From assembly GCF_030814315.1 (NCBI RefSeq), contig NZ_JAUSUV010000007.1, positions 62,001-126,000 on the forward strand: a stretch of DNA of 64,000 nt, written 5' to 3'. Of the stretch, positions 25,618 to 34,086 are shown in pieces. The position numbers and the translations under genes were made by a program. Each line of letters opens with the position of its first letter. Within the stretch, counting starts at the first letter, position 1. This DNA is from Croceifilum oryzae. Its GTDB lineage: Bacteria; Bacillota; Bacilli; Thermoactinomycetales; Thermoactinomycetaceae. Below the pieces are notes generated by a model, which was not told the origin of the DNA, searched no databases, and saw only the letters and a list, made by a program, of their open reading frames with translations.

Positions 25618-25821
25618 GGGGCAATGTGGGCAATGTGTCTGACCATAGCGATTGAGTAGAACCTGCTTAGCGTAGTCATACGCAGCAAGGGCGTTTTGTG
25701 GCAATGTCTGAGCGTACTTTGCGAGTTTTGCCACTTGCCCGAAGCGAAGGATGACGGAGCGGACTTGCTTTTCCACATCCTTGCGGGCTCACTATTTGAG
25801 CTGTGGTCAGATACATGCCCC
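25618..25821. repeat. Dispersed palindromic intergenic repeat, copy C
   Basis: 204 bp, inverted orientation relative to copies D and F. Ends are GGGGCAATGT...GTCTGACCA and TGGTCAGATACATGCCCC; the left end has a short tandem duplication of GGGCAATGTG. Core stem GTGGCAA/TTGCCAC at 25698/25728; a second stem GGATG/CATCC. Confidence 0.85.
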
Positions 25822-25907
25822 GGAATAGCTTCAATTCCAACAACCCTGTATCTGAACAGTATTTTATTTCAATCCCTAATCAAGCAAACAAACAAACAAA
25901 CACTCAC

Positions 25908-26828
25908 TTACTTAGCCACCGTTTTATGCAAATAAGCCGTTTTCCCATTCGACAACTTTACTTGATGCCAATCCCCATTCATACCTGTCTTCACAAACGA
26001 AGTACCCTGCTTTGCTCTCCCTACTACCGCACCTGACATCGATGGTGTCGATCGAATATTGGCTACATCCACAAATACCGTTACTTTTCCGCTAGTAGGA
26101 GGCGTGGGTATGGAGACCGTGCTATAATTCTTATGAATAAACACCTTACGACCGTTCGATAACTGAACTTGATACCAATCACTTGATTTTCCAACGAGGG
26201 TTAGGCTCATCTTAGCTTTTAGTTTCGTAACAATAAACGATCCTGTAGACGGACCTGTACGAGCGTTTACTGTTGTGGTTGTTTTTAGTGTTCCGGAAGC
26301 TGGTTTTAACCCAACAGATGCGTCACCACGCCAGGTTTTATTGCTTTTCCCACTGTGAATCCAAATCGGTGTTCCTTCATAGATACGACTATATAAATCG
26401 ATGACGTCACTATTCTTCATACGGACACAGCCACTTGATGCGTGAGAGCCAATCGATTTTGGATTATTCGTTCCGTGGATGCCGTAAATTCGACCATTGT
26501 CCCCGTTTACGCTGATTCCGTTCCAGCGTTCACCTAGAGGATTATTCGGGTCCCCACCGGGAATTCCTTTCCAACCAGGCTTTACAATCTTAACGGCTAG
26601 AGGAAATGTTCCTTCTGGGGTAAGTGCTTTGGTTTTCCCTGTAGCGACTCGATATGTTTTCACTACGGTCTTCCCGTTGTACAAATAGAGATAGTTTGTT
26701 TTTTTGTTAATCTCAATTTTGTAATCTGGAGCTGATGCGGCTTGGGCTTCGGTGGGCTGGTATAGCCCGATCACAAGGGTGAAAATGAGGGCAAGTGTTA
26801 CCCAAGAATACCAATGACGTTTTTTCAT
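25908..26828 (-). CDS. Secreted L,D-transpeptidase with two SH3 domains (copy 2)
   Basis: 306 aa, same layout as the gene at 24173: signal peptide ending near AQAASA, YkuD domain with HGTNNPKSIG and catalytic SSGCVRM, then two SH3 domains, the last ending in the shared TAYLHKTVAK. ATG 26828 is used because GGAGAGGA precedes it; the frame extends 38 codons further without a ribosome site. Acts on peptidoglycan outside the membrane. Likely a tandem duplication later separated by repeats. Confidence 0.93.
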   Translation of the reverse strand: MKKRHWYSWVTLALIFTLVIGLYQPTEAQAASAPDYKIEINKKTNYLYLYNGKTVVKTYRVATGKTKALTPEGTFPLAVKIVKPGWKGIPGGDPNNPLGERWNGISVNGDNGRIYGIHGTNNPKSIGSHASSGCVRMKNSDVIDLYSRIYEGTPIWIHSGKSNKTWRGDASVGLKPASGTLKTTTTVNARTGPSTGSFIVTKLKAKMSLTLVGKSSDWYQVQLSNGRKVFIHKNYSTVSIPTPPTSGKVTVFVDVANIRSTPSMSGAVVGRAKQGTSFVKTGMNGDWHQVKLSNGKTAYLHKTVAK

Positions 26829-27006
26829 TCGGTTCCTCTCCTTCTCTGTACTCTGATTCCATGATACTCGATTATTTAGAATAAATAAATAATTATAATT
26901 GAAAAATAAGGTGAAGTTGTGAATAATAACTTGTCTGGGCATATATGTTTCATTACAATAAAGCGATATAGTCTTGAAATAATCAATCCATGGATAGGGT
27001 GTTTAT

Positions 27007-28152
27007 ATGATATATGATCTCGTATTGTTTGATGTGGACGGCGTTTTCTTAAGTGAAGAGCGTTGTTTTGATACTTCTGCCTTAGCAGTATGGGAGTTAC
27101 TTTACGGGCCTCATTTTTTGGGGATGAGCGGGGAATGTTTTACTGTAAATCCAACCGAAGAAGAGATTCGTCGAATTCGGAGAGACGTTTTTTGTGGTGA
27201 TCAAGTGTTAACGTGGATGAAGGATCGTGGGATTAATGCGAACTGGGATATGGTATATCTCGTTTTTACCGTGCAGGTATGTTTACTTCTTAGAGAGGTT
27301 CAAGAAGTGGAGGAAGCGAAGGTTACTTCGTGGTTACGTGAGGGGATCGATGAAAATGCTTTACAAGAAGTAGGAAGCTTAATTAAACAGCATCAGCTAT
27401 CGTTTCAGCCTGATTTTAAAAACTTCCTCCATTTTTTTGAAGAAAAAGAGACTGCATTAAACCGACAAGAGTTGTTGTGTTACTTCAATCAATATTCAAA
27501 GCAGGGCTTCGATGTTGATACGGAGCAATTCTCCCGCAATAGTGATTTATGGCGAATCGGACATTCTGTGTTCCAAGAGTGGTACTTGGGCGAGGAGTTA
27601 TATACACAAGTGCCGAGGGTGAGAGGGAAGAAAGGGTATGTGTATCAAGAGATTGCGTTAGCAGAACCTGCAAGCATTGGGAATGCGTTAGAAAAGTTGA
27701 AGGGACAAGGGATTAGGCTCGGAATCGGAACAGGTCGCCCGACGATTGAGACGGAGATTCCGTTAAAAGAGCTTGGCCTTTATGATTATTTTGAAGAGGA
27801 TCGTATTGTGAGTGCAACGGATGTGGTGGAGGCTGAGCAAGCGTATCCACATTATGCTCCGCTAGGGAAGCCAGGACCTTATACGTATATCAAAGGATAT
27901 TTAACGAAGCAATCGACAGTAGAAGAGTGCATACAGTTACCTCTTCCGCTCTCTCCTGATCAAGGGAAGCGAATTTTAATCGTAGGGGACTCGATTGCCG
28001 ATTATTTAGCGGCCCGAAAAATGGGATGTGACTTTGCCGCTACGTTAACGGGACTTACTGGACAAGCTGCACGAAGTAAGTTTGAGGAGCTCCAGGCAGA
28101 TTACATTTTGAATGATGTGACGGAAATTCTGGATATATTCGACATTGACTAA
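27007..28152 (+). CDS. HAD-superfamily hydrolase
   Basis: 381 aa. N-terminal nucleophile motif LVLFDVDGVFL (Asp and Asp+2), GIGTGRPTIE as motif II, and IVGDSIADYLAARKMGC as motif IV near the C-terminus. A helical insert of about 180 residues between motif I and II forms a large cap of the C1 type. The substrate cannot be predicted; small phosphorylated metabolites are usual. It stands alone, 92 bases ahead of sodA, which has its own ribosome site. ATG 27007 has only a weak Shine-Dalgarno. Confidence 0.85.
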   Translation: MIYDLVLFDVDGVFLSEERCFDTSALAVWELLYGPHFLGMSGECFTVNPTEEEIRRIRRDVFCGDQVLTWMKDRGINANWDMVYLVFTVQVCLLLREVQEVEEAKVTSWLREGIDENALQEVGSLIKQHQLSFQPDFKNFLHFFEEKETALNRQELLCYFNQYSKQGFDVDTEQFSRNSDLWRIGHSVFQEWYLGEELYTQVPRVRGKKGYVYQEIALAEPASIGNALEKLKGQGIRLGIGTGRPTIETEIPLKELGLYDYFEEDRIVSATDVVEAEQAYPHYAPLGKPGPYTYIKGYLTKQSTVEECIQLPLPLSPDQGKRILIVGDSIADYLAARKMGCDFAATLTGLTGQAARSKFEELQADYILNDVTEILDIFDID

Positions 28153-28244
28153 CGGAAATCATTTTAAGCATAATAGATATGGGCAGCTTGTCGATTTTTT
28201 CAACTGTTCAACAATGAGTGAGGCATAAAAGGAGGACTATTATT

Positions 28245-28859
28245 ATGGCGAAACATGAACTTCCAGCTTTACCTTACGCTTTTAACGCGTTGGAACCACA
28301 TTTCGACGCTCTAACCATGGAGATCCACCACGATCGTCACCATGCTACATATGTAAATAACTTAAATGCAGCATTAGAGGCGCATGGAGAACTATCTTCA
28401 AAATCGGTTGAAGATTTGATTGCTTCATTGGATTCACTACCAGAATCGATTCGTGCAGTTGTACGTAACAACGGCGGTGGACATGCAAACCACACCTTGT
28501 TCTGGGAAATCTTAAGTGCAAACGGTGGCGGAGAGCCAGTGGGCGAACTAGCAACCGCTATGAAAGAAACATTTGGTAGCTATGAAGAGTTTAAAAAGCT
28601 CTTTGCAGATGCTGCTGTAAAACGTTTTGGCTCTGGTTGGGCTTGGTTGGCGTTAAAAGATGGTAAGCTATTTGTTACCAGCACAGCGAATCAAGATAGC
28701 CCGATTATGGAAGGTGCGACTCCTGTTATCGGTTTAGATGTATGGGAGCATGCATACTACTTGAAGTTCCAAAACAAGCGCCCTGACTACATTGGTTCTT
28801 TCTGGAATGTAGTAAACTGGGATGAAGCAAACAAACGCTATCTTGCCGCTCGCGGTTAA
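28245..28859 (+). CDS. sodA: Superoxide dismutase, Mn/Fe type
   Basis: 204 aa cytosolic enzyme converting superoxide to peroxide and oxygen. Metal ligands seen: His28 (MEIHHDRHH), His82 ([11 protein letters not shown]), and Asp and His of [11 protein letters not shown]. The GSGWAWL region is typical of manganese enzymes. ATG 28245 follows AAAGGAGGA; an upstream in-frame start at 28218 lacks a ribosome site. Followed by a terminator. Confidence 0.96.
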   Translation: MAKHELPALPYAFNALEPHFDALTMEIHHDRHHATYVNNLNAALEAHGELSSKSVEDLIASLDSLPESIRAVVRNNGGGHANHTLFWEILSANGGGEPVGELATAMKETFGSYEEFKKLFADAAVKRFGSGWAWLALKDGKLFVTSTANQDSPIMEGATPVIGLDVWEHAYYLKFQNKRPDYIGSFWNVVNWDEANKRYLAARG

Positions 28860-28875
28860 GATCCATATACGTAAT

Positions 28876-28918
28876 AAAAAACGGTTTCCTATGGAATATA
28901 GGATGCCGTTTTTTTATT
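28876..28918 (+). terminator. Terminator of sodA
   Basis: AAAACGG-TTCCTAT pairs with ATAGGA-CCGTTTTTTT. Confidence 0.85.
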
Positions 28919-29041
28919 TGTCAATGGAAATCGATTACAGGGAATGAATTCCTATTGTTCCGGTGTGGATAGTCCCATATAATAAGACACATGTTTTTGA
29001 ACAAAGACACCGAATTTCATATTTGGAAGGAGGAACTACGA

Positions 29042-29674
29042 ATGAGTATCAAACCATTCATTCGCAGATGGGGTTTGTTCAGTTTGGGAATCATCATTGC
29101 CCTATCTTGTACCACTGTTTTTGCAAAAAAAGCATCTTTTAATGCTTTTCATATAGAGTCTACTGTGCCTGCTACAATGCCAGTTCCTACGGATGTGGTT
29201 TATCAACAGATGAGCGCAACCATTAAGAAAGCAGTACCAGAGAAGACGACATCTAAGTCTACGGGTACAGGGCAAGAGATCAGTAACAATAGTAAGAACG
29301 ATAAAATAGATAATAAACCTAACTTAGAATTACTCGCTCGTGCTGTCTACAGTGAGGCTCGCGGCGAAGAATTTCAAGGTCAGGTTGCCGTTGCATCTGT
29401 CATTATTAACCGCACGGAATCAGGTCAATTTCCACGAAGTATCCGTGGAGTGATCTTCCAAAAGAATGCTTTTACGGCTGTTTCGGATGGACAGTTTTGG
29501 TTGAAGCCAGATGCGGAGGCGTATCAAGCGGCAAAGTTGGCATTAAAAGGATCAGATCCAACTGATGGAGCTTTATTTTATTATAATCCGAAGACAGCTA
29601 CGTCAAAGTGGATGAAAAACAAAGCAGAACAGAGTAGTACAAAACGCATTGGTAATCATGTTTTTATGCAGTAA
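29042..29674 (+). CDS. SleB/CwlJ-type cell wall hydrolase
   Basis: 210 aa. A signal or anchor segment (WGLFSLGIIIALSCTTVFA) is followed by a linker of about 70 residues rich in Ser, Thr and Lys, then a Hydrolase_2 domain (about 100-210) starting LLARAVYSEARGEEFQGQ, with the catalytic-type Glu in SEARGE and the VASVIINR signature. These enzymes act on peptidoglycan, in spores on the cortex. There is no peptidoglycan-binding domain at the N-terminus as in SleB and no ypeB next to it, so a vegetative or accessory role is possible. ATG 29042 follows AAGGAGG. Confidence 0.88.
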   Translation: MSIKPFIRRWGLFSLGIIIALSCTTVFAKKASFNAFHIESTVPATMPVPTDVVYQQMSATIKKAVPEKTTSKSTGTGQEISNNSKNDKIDNKPNLELLARAVYSEARGEEFQGQVAVASVIINRTESGQFPRSIRGVIFQKNAFTAVSDGQFWLKPDAEAYQAAKLALKGSDPTDGALFYYNPKTATSKWMKNKAEQSSTKRIGNHVFMQ

Positions 29675-29687
29675 TAAGGGTTCGACT

Positions 29688-29722
29688 AAACCATTCCTTG
29701 TATGTAAAGGAGTGGTTTTTTT
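29688..29722 (+). terminator. Rho-independent terminator
   Basis: AAACCATTCCTT pairs with AAGGAGTGGTTT then T run. Confidence 0.85.
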
Positions 29723-29779
29723 GTATGCTCATGAAAATCTCCTAGATGACACACAATAACGAAAAAGGAGGTATGTTTC

Positions 29780-30058
29780 ATGGCGCGTAAAAGAAGTCGT
29801 TTGTTAGTAAGAACGGCAGGTCCGGAGGTGGATCGTCTTCAAATGGATGTGATGAATCGTAAGCTCGGAACCTCATTTTCAAATCGAGAGGACCTCAAAG
29901 TGGAGATAGCAAGGCAATTTGATATCCCCTACCAGGTAAAAGGATCGAATGGAGCTTTGCGAGCGGAGGATGCTGGTAAGATTGGTGGAACGATGGGCGG
30001 ACTTTTGGTAAAAGAGTTGGTGCGGATGTCTATGGAGTCGCTTTCTAAGAACCGTTAA
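29780..30058 (+). CDS. Small acid-soluble spore protein, alpha/beta type
   Basis: 92 aa DNA-binding spore protein. The two SASP regions are seen: LKVEIARQFDIP (cf. EIAxELGV, the germination-protease region) and EDAGKIGGTMGGLLVKELVRM (cf. RxNGxVGGEITKRLV). The MARKRSRLLV start is typical of the family in thermoactinomycetes. Saturates spore DNA and protects it. ATG 29780 follows AAAAGGAGG. The family match is partial, with a longer spacer than in Bacillus SspA. Confidence 0.8.
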   Translation: MARKRSRLLVRTAGPEVDRLQMDVMNRKLGTSFSNREDLKVEIARQFDIPYQVKGSNGALRAEDAGKIGGTMGGLLVKELVRMSMESLSKNR

Positions 30059-30149
30059 CCCCGCTAGTATAAAAAATAAAGAAAACAGCAGTTTTTTTAG
30101 TGGAAACTAGTATAATGGGGGTAGAATATTTAAGGGGGAGTCATCCAAA

Positions 30150-31274
30150 ATGGAGCGAGTCTTACTGCTTACCATGGGCTTTGGTACAGGACATAACGCC
30201 GCGGCCAAAGCGTTGGAAGCGGAATTTAGTAAAGTACCGGGTGTGGAAGCGGAGACAGTTGACCTATTACAGTTGATTCCTAAGTCCCTACATCCTCTGG
30301 TGCAATCAGGCTATCATGGGATGTTGGCAAAGGTTCCATTTTTCTATCATTATCTTTATGACTGGACTTATCAATCGAAAGTGATACGGCAATTATCTAG
30401 TGAAATTATTGAAAAATTAGGGCGCGCAATTCGCAAGAAAGTCCTGTCCTTATTAAATGCATTTAATCCTACACGAATTGTGACTACTCACCCATTCTCT
30501 CTTTTATTGCTACCGCCAATCTGGAGAGGGATTCCTACAGTGGGTGTGGTTACCGATTATGAGCTTCACCCGATGTGGGTGGTACAGGTGCCCGATGTTT
30601 TATGTGTGCCTAAAAAGTTGTTAGACGAGCAACAGATGGAGCAACTTACATGGAAGTCAGGATGTAAAGTGATGGAAACGGGGATTCCCATCCAGCCTAG
30701 GTACTATCAATCGATTTCTCGGGAGCAAGCGCGCACAGAACTTGATTTACCTGCTACGAAGCCAGTCGTGCTGGTGATGGGTGGTGGAATGGGGCTTGGA
30801 CCCATGGAGCAAATGGTGATGGAGATGAGCTCGATTTCCGGCATTCAATTTGTTGTGTTTACGGGTCGAAATGAGGCTTTATTGGATAGGTTGAGTAAAC
30901 GCTTGTTTGCATCGCCAGTCCGATTGCTGGGTTATTGTGATCAAGTGGATTTGTACATGTCGGCGGCTGATTTACTTGTGACAAAGCCGGGCGGCATCAC
31001 GATTACCGAGGCGATCGCCAAACGGTTACCTATGTTTTTGTTTCAGGCTTTTCCGGGTCAGGAAGAAGCAAATCAAGCATACTTAGTGAAGCATCGTGTT
31101 GCCGTTATCACGCGATTAGCTACGGTTTGTTTGCAGTTGGACAAGCAATTTTTAGCAGGTTTCAATTCCCGTCAGTGTACGGAGCGTTTTGAAGGAATTT
31201 TATCTCCAGATGCGGCATCAAAAATATTGGAAGCAACTTTTGCATTATCGCCTAATAAAATCTATATGCTGTAA
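30150..31274 (+). CDS. UgtP/MGDG-synthase-type glycosyltransferase
   Basis: 374 aa GT28 enzyme. N-terminal LLLTMGFGTGHNAAAKALEA is the MGDG synthase start with the GxGH loop; the central HPFSLLLLP and VVTDYELHPMWV follow the same family; C-terminal KPGGITITEAIAK is the UDP-sugar-binding motif shared with MurG. Family members transfer glucose from UDP-glucose to diacylglycerol at the inner membrane face for glycolipids and lipoteichoic acid anchors. ATG 30150 follows AAGGGGGAG. Acceptor is inferred from the family. Confidence 0.88.
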   Translation: MERVLLLTMGFGTGHNAAAKALEAEFSKVPGVEAETVDLLQLIPKSLHPLVQSGYHGMLAKVPFFYHYLYDWTYQSKVIRQLSSEIIEKLGRAIRKKVLSLLNAFNPTRIVTTHPFSLLLLPPIWRGIPTVGVVTDYELHPMWVVQVPDVLCVPKKLLDEQQMEQLTWKSGCKVMETGIPIQPRYYQSISREQARTELDLPATKPVVLVMGGGMGLGPMEQMVMEMSSISGIQFVVFTGRNEALLDRLSKRLFASPVRLLGYCDQVDLYMSAADLLVTKPGGITITEAIAKRLPMFLFQAFPGQEEANQAYLVKHRVAVITRLATVCLQLDKQFLAGFNSRQCTERFEGILSPDAASKILEATFALSPNKIYML

Positions 31275-31315
31275 GTGACGAAGTTTCTAGATATAAGAAA
31301 AGGGAGGAAACTTCT

Positions 31316-32329
31316 TTGCAAATTGTAACTTACATGATAAAGGCGGATGAGTTAAATATTCACACTCATGATGTAGGGAGTTCCCGCTTAGGCTTTATGC
31401 AAGATGATTGGATCGTAGATGCGGTATTCGCCCAGCAATGGCTGATTCAAGAAAAGCAGGAAGTGTTTCCGCACTTGTTGCCCACGGATTTACTTACTTT
31501 GTTAGAAAGAGGTAAGAATGAGTTTCTGATCTTAGAAAGTGTCGTAAAAAAAATGGCACCGTTTAATGTCTCCAAATGCAAAGTGGAGGGAGAAGGAATT
31601 GCCTTAGAACCAGATGAACTACTCCTATTACCTCCACTACCCATGCCGGTTAGTTTTCGGGATTTTTATGGTTTTGAGCAACATGTGAAAACATGTCGTG
31701 AGAAACGTGGGCTAAGCATGGTGCCAGAATGGTATGAGCTTCCTGTGTTTTATTTCTCTAACCACCGAGCCATGGTAGGCATGGATCATAAGATCAAAAA
31801 GCCCGACTATACATCTTGCTTGGATTTTGAGTTAGAGGTTGCCTGTGTGATTGGAAAACGTGGTAAAAATATCGCGGTAGAAGATGCGCGCGATCACATA
31901 GCGGGTTTGATGATTTTAAATGACTGGAGTGCCCGAGATATCCAGCGAAAAGAGATGGCTGTGGGTCTAGGTCCTTCTAAGGGAAAAGATTTTGCTACGT
32001 CGATGGGGCCGTACTTTGTTCCTCTTTCTTCGCTAGAGGATCGGCGAAAAGGAGACCATTGGAATTTGAAAATGGTTGCCCGAATTAACGGAAAGCAAGT
32101 ATCGAAAGGCAATTTGCGCGATTTAACTTGGACATTTTCTGAGATGGTTGCCCATGCTTCTCAAGACTGTGAGTTGGTTCCGGGAGAAGTATTTGGCTCT
32201 GGAACAGTAGGCACAGGTTGTTTATTAGAATTGGGTCCAGAGGTACATCGTTATCTGGAACCTGGTGATATGATAGAGTTAGAGGTTGAACGGTTAGGTG
32301 TACTTTGTAACCGGATTAGTAGGAATTAG
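31316..32329 (+). CDS. Fumarylacetoacetate hydrolase family protein
   Basis: 337 aa. The C-terminal half is the FAH domain: CLDFELEVACVIGKRG with metal-ligand Glu residues, GLMILNDWSARDIQ, KGKDFATSMGPYFVP, and GTVGTGCLLE. The N-terminal 100 residues resemble the short lead domain of bacterial FAH-like enzymes. Such enzymes cleave or decarboxylate acylpyruvates and related diketo acids with Mg2+ or Mn2+. TTG 31316 is 8-9 bases after AGGGAGG and 41 bases past the glycosyltransferase gene. The substrate is not evident; no aromatic degradation genes adjoin. Confidence 0.9.
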   Translation: MQIVTYMIKADELNIHTHDVGSSRLGFMQDDWIVDAVFAQQWLIQEKQEVFPHLLPTDLLTLLERGKNEFLILESVVKKMAPFNVSKCKVEGEGIALEPDELLLLPPLPMPVSFRDFYGFEQHVKTCREKRGLSMVPEWYELPVFYFSNHRAMVGMDHKIKKPDYTSCLDFELEVACVIGKRGKNIAVEDARDHIAGLMILNDWSARDIQRKEMAVGLGPSKGKDFATSMGPYFVPLSSLEDRRKGDHWNLKMVARINGKQVSKGNLRDLTWTFSEMVAHASQDCELVPGEVFGSGTVGTGCLLELGPEVHRYLEPGDMIELEVERLGVLCNRISRN

Positions 32330-32338
32330 TATACTATG

Positions 32339-32370
32339 ACCTTCTCCATCCATAGGAGAGGGTTTTTATT
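32339..32370 (+). terminator. Rho-independent terminator
   Basis: CCTTCTCC pairs with GGAGAGGG, followed by TTTTTATTT. Confidence 0.8.
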
Positions 32371-32397
32371 TCTTATTTTCTTAGAGAACTGGAGCGA

Positions 32398-33822
32398 TTG
32401 ATCATTCGAAAACAACAGCAACAACCGCAAAATACAAAAGATAAACGGCAATCGAAGGAGAGTCGTTTAGAGGAAGGGCAAGTTGTCACGATTCCGATTC
32501 GAAAGTTAGGGATTAACGGCGAAGGAGTTGGACACGTTCAAAAGAAAGTTGTGTTTGTAGAGGGTGCTATACCGGGTGAAGAGGTTCAAGTTCGCATTGG
32601 ACAGGTTGAGGAACGGTTTGCCTATGGTGAACTGATGAAAGTGATCAAGCGTAGCCCTTATCGAGTAGAGCCGGAGTGTCCTGTGTATGATCGGTGCGGA
32701 GGCTGTACGATTCAACATATCCATAAACGGTTCCAAGCCCGGCTGAAGCGGGAGCAGATCGAGGAATCATTTAGACGTTATACTTCATTGAATGAATTAC
32801 CAATAGAGCCAACGATCCGCATGCAGGACCCATGGAAATATCGCAACAAAGCTCAGCTTCCAGTAAAGCAAATCGGGAGAAAAGTAGCGATGGGGCTGTA
32901 TACGGCTGACTCGAATCATCTAGTGGATGCAAGTGAATGTAAAGTTCATCATCCGAAGTTAAATGATCTCTTAGAGCGTTGTCGGAAAGTAGTGGAGCGC
33001 CTACGAATCCCTGTGGTTGATGGTGGTAAGCGTAGTAAGGGGATCAGGCATCTAGTTGCACGGATTGGATTTCGCACGGATGAGGTTCAGCTCGTTATCG
33101 TATCGTCAATTCGTCAATTAGAGCAAGAGGCACAGCTTGTGGAAGAGATCCGTAAACGGGTACCTGAGTTAGTCAGTATTGTGTACAACTGGAATCCAGA
33201 GGACACCTCGTTGGTATTTGGGGAAGAGACACGCGTACTGTGGGGAGAAGAGAAGCTACAAGATCGTCTCGGGGACTATATGTTCAACTTATCAGCGCGG
33301 GCTTTTTATCAATTAAACCCACAGCAGACGGAAGTTTTATATGACCAAGTGAAGAAAGTGGCATCTTTGACAGGAACCGAAACGGTTATCGATGCTTATT
33401 GTGGCGTTGGGACGATCGGGATTTGGTTAGCTGCAGATGCGAAGAAGGTGATGGGGATCGAGAGTATTGAAGAAGCAGTGGAAGATGCGAGAGAGAACGC
33501 GGAGATCAATGAGGTTGATAATATCGAATTCCACTTCGGACAAGCTGAGGAATTGATTCCTTTATGGGTTGAGCAGGGACTGAGACCTGATGTGATCGTC
33601 GTGGATCCCCCGCGTACAGGACTAGGACAGGTTATGGTAGATACTTTGTGCGAGGTGAAAGTTCCACGGTTCATCTATGTTTCTTGTAATCCAGCTACAC
33701 TTGCGAAAGACAGTGAGCAATTATTGAAGGCGGGTTATGAGTTAGAGAATATTATTCCGGTGGATCTTTTTCCGCAAACGGCTCATATTGAGGCGGTTTG
33801 TCGGTTTGTGTATAAGAAGTGA
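32398..33822 (+). CDS. rlmCD: 23S rRNA (uracil-C5)-methyltransferase, RlmCD/RumA type
   Basis: 474 aa TrmA-family enzyme that makes m5U in 23S rRNA. Order: basic N-terminal tail, TRAM RNA-binding domain about 25-85, cluster cysteines in CPVYDRCGGCTIQH for a 4Fe-4S centre, then a SAM-binding domain with IDAYCGVGTIGIWLA and VVDPPRTGLG, and the nucleophile Cys in YVSCNPATLA. The TTG start at 32398 has GGAG close upstream; the start could be a little further in. In Bacillus one such enzyme modifies two sites; the site here is inferred. Confidence 0.92.
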   Translation: MIIRKQQQQPQNTKDKRQSKESRLEEGQVVTIPIRKLGINGEGVGHVQKKVVFVEGAIPGEEVQVRIGQVEERFAYGELMKVIKRSPYRVEPECPVYDRCGGCTIQHIHKRFQARLKREQIEESFRRYTSLNELPIEPTIRMQDPWKYRNKAQLPVKQIGRKVAMGLYTADSNHLVDASECKVHHPKLNDLLERCRKVVERLRIPVVDGGKRSKGIRHLVARIGFRTDEVQLVIVSSIRQLEQEAQLVEEIRKRVPELVSIVYNWNPEDTSLVFGEETRVLWGEEKLQDRLGDYMFNLSARAFYQLNPQQTEVLYDQVKKVASLTGTETVIDAYCGVGTIGIWLAADAKKVMGIESIEEAVEDARENAEINEVDNIEFHFGQAEELIPLWVEQGLRPDVIVVDPPRTGLGQVMVDTLCEVKVPRFIYVSCNPATLAKDSEQLLKAGYELENIIPVDLFPQTAHIEAVCRFVYKK

Positions 33823-33847
33823 TGGGTTTATTGGAGCTAGACCGGAG

Positions 33848-34016
33848 CATGTATCTGACTACAGCTCAATAGTGTGAGCCTGCGAGGATGTGGAAAAGCA
33901 AGTCCGCTTCGTCGTTCGAAGCTAGGGCAAGTGGCAAAACTCGCAAAGAGCGCTCAGACATTGCCACAAAATGCCCTTAGCTACGAAAGACTACGCTAAG
34001 TTGGCTCACTATTGAG
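33848..34016. repeat. Dispersed palindromic intergenic repeat, copy D
   Basis: About 170 bp. Left end CATGTATCTGACTACAGC matches the GGGGCAATGTATCTGACCAC terminus; the right terminus is missing, and the outer stem is AGCTCAATAGTGTGAGCC with GGCTCACTATTGAGCT. Core hairpin GTGGCAA/TTGCCAC at 33931/33961 inside GCTAGGGC/GCCCTTAGC. It occupies the gap after rlmCD. Confidence 0.85.
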
Positions 34017-34086
34017 CTACCGGGATTACTAATCAATCAACATATCTCTTAGACAGACACATTATCCAAGATAGGAGATCACCTCA

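Noticed and set aside
25495-25778. Overlapping open frames of 77-93 codons inside repeat copies B and C
   Set aside because: They lie inside palindromic elements, have no ribosome site, and similar frames appear in other copies only because the core sequence repeats.
25861-25910. AAACAAACAAACAAAC tract before the second transpeptidase gene's end
   Set aside because: A short simple repeat beside the stop codon; no sign of function beyond possible slippage.
27485-27673. 62-codon frame antisense to the HAD gene
   Set aside because: No start signal and entirely within a conserved gene.
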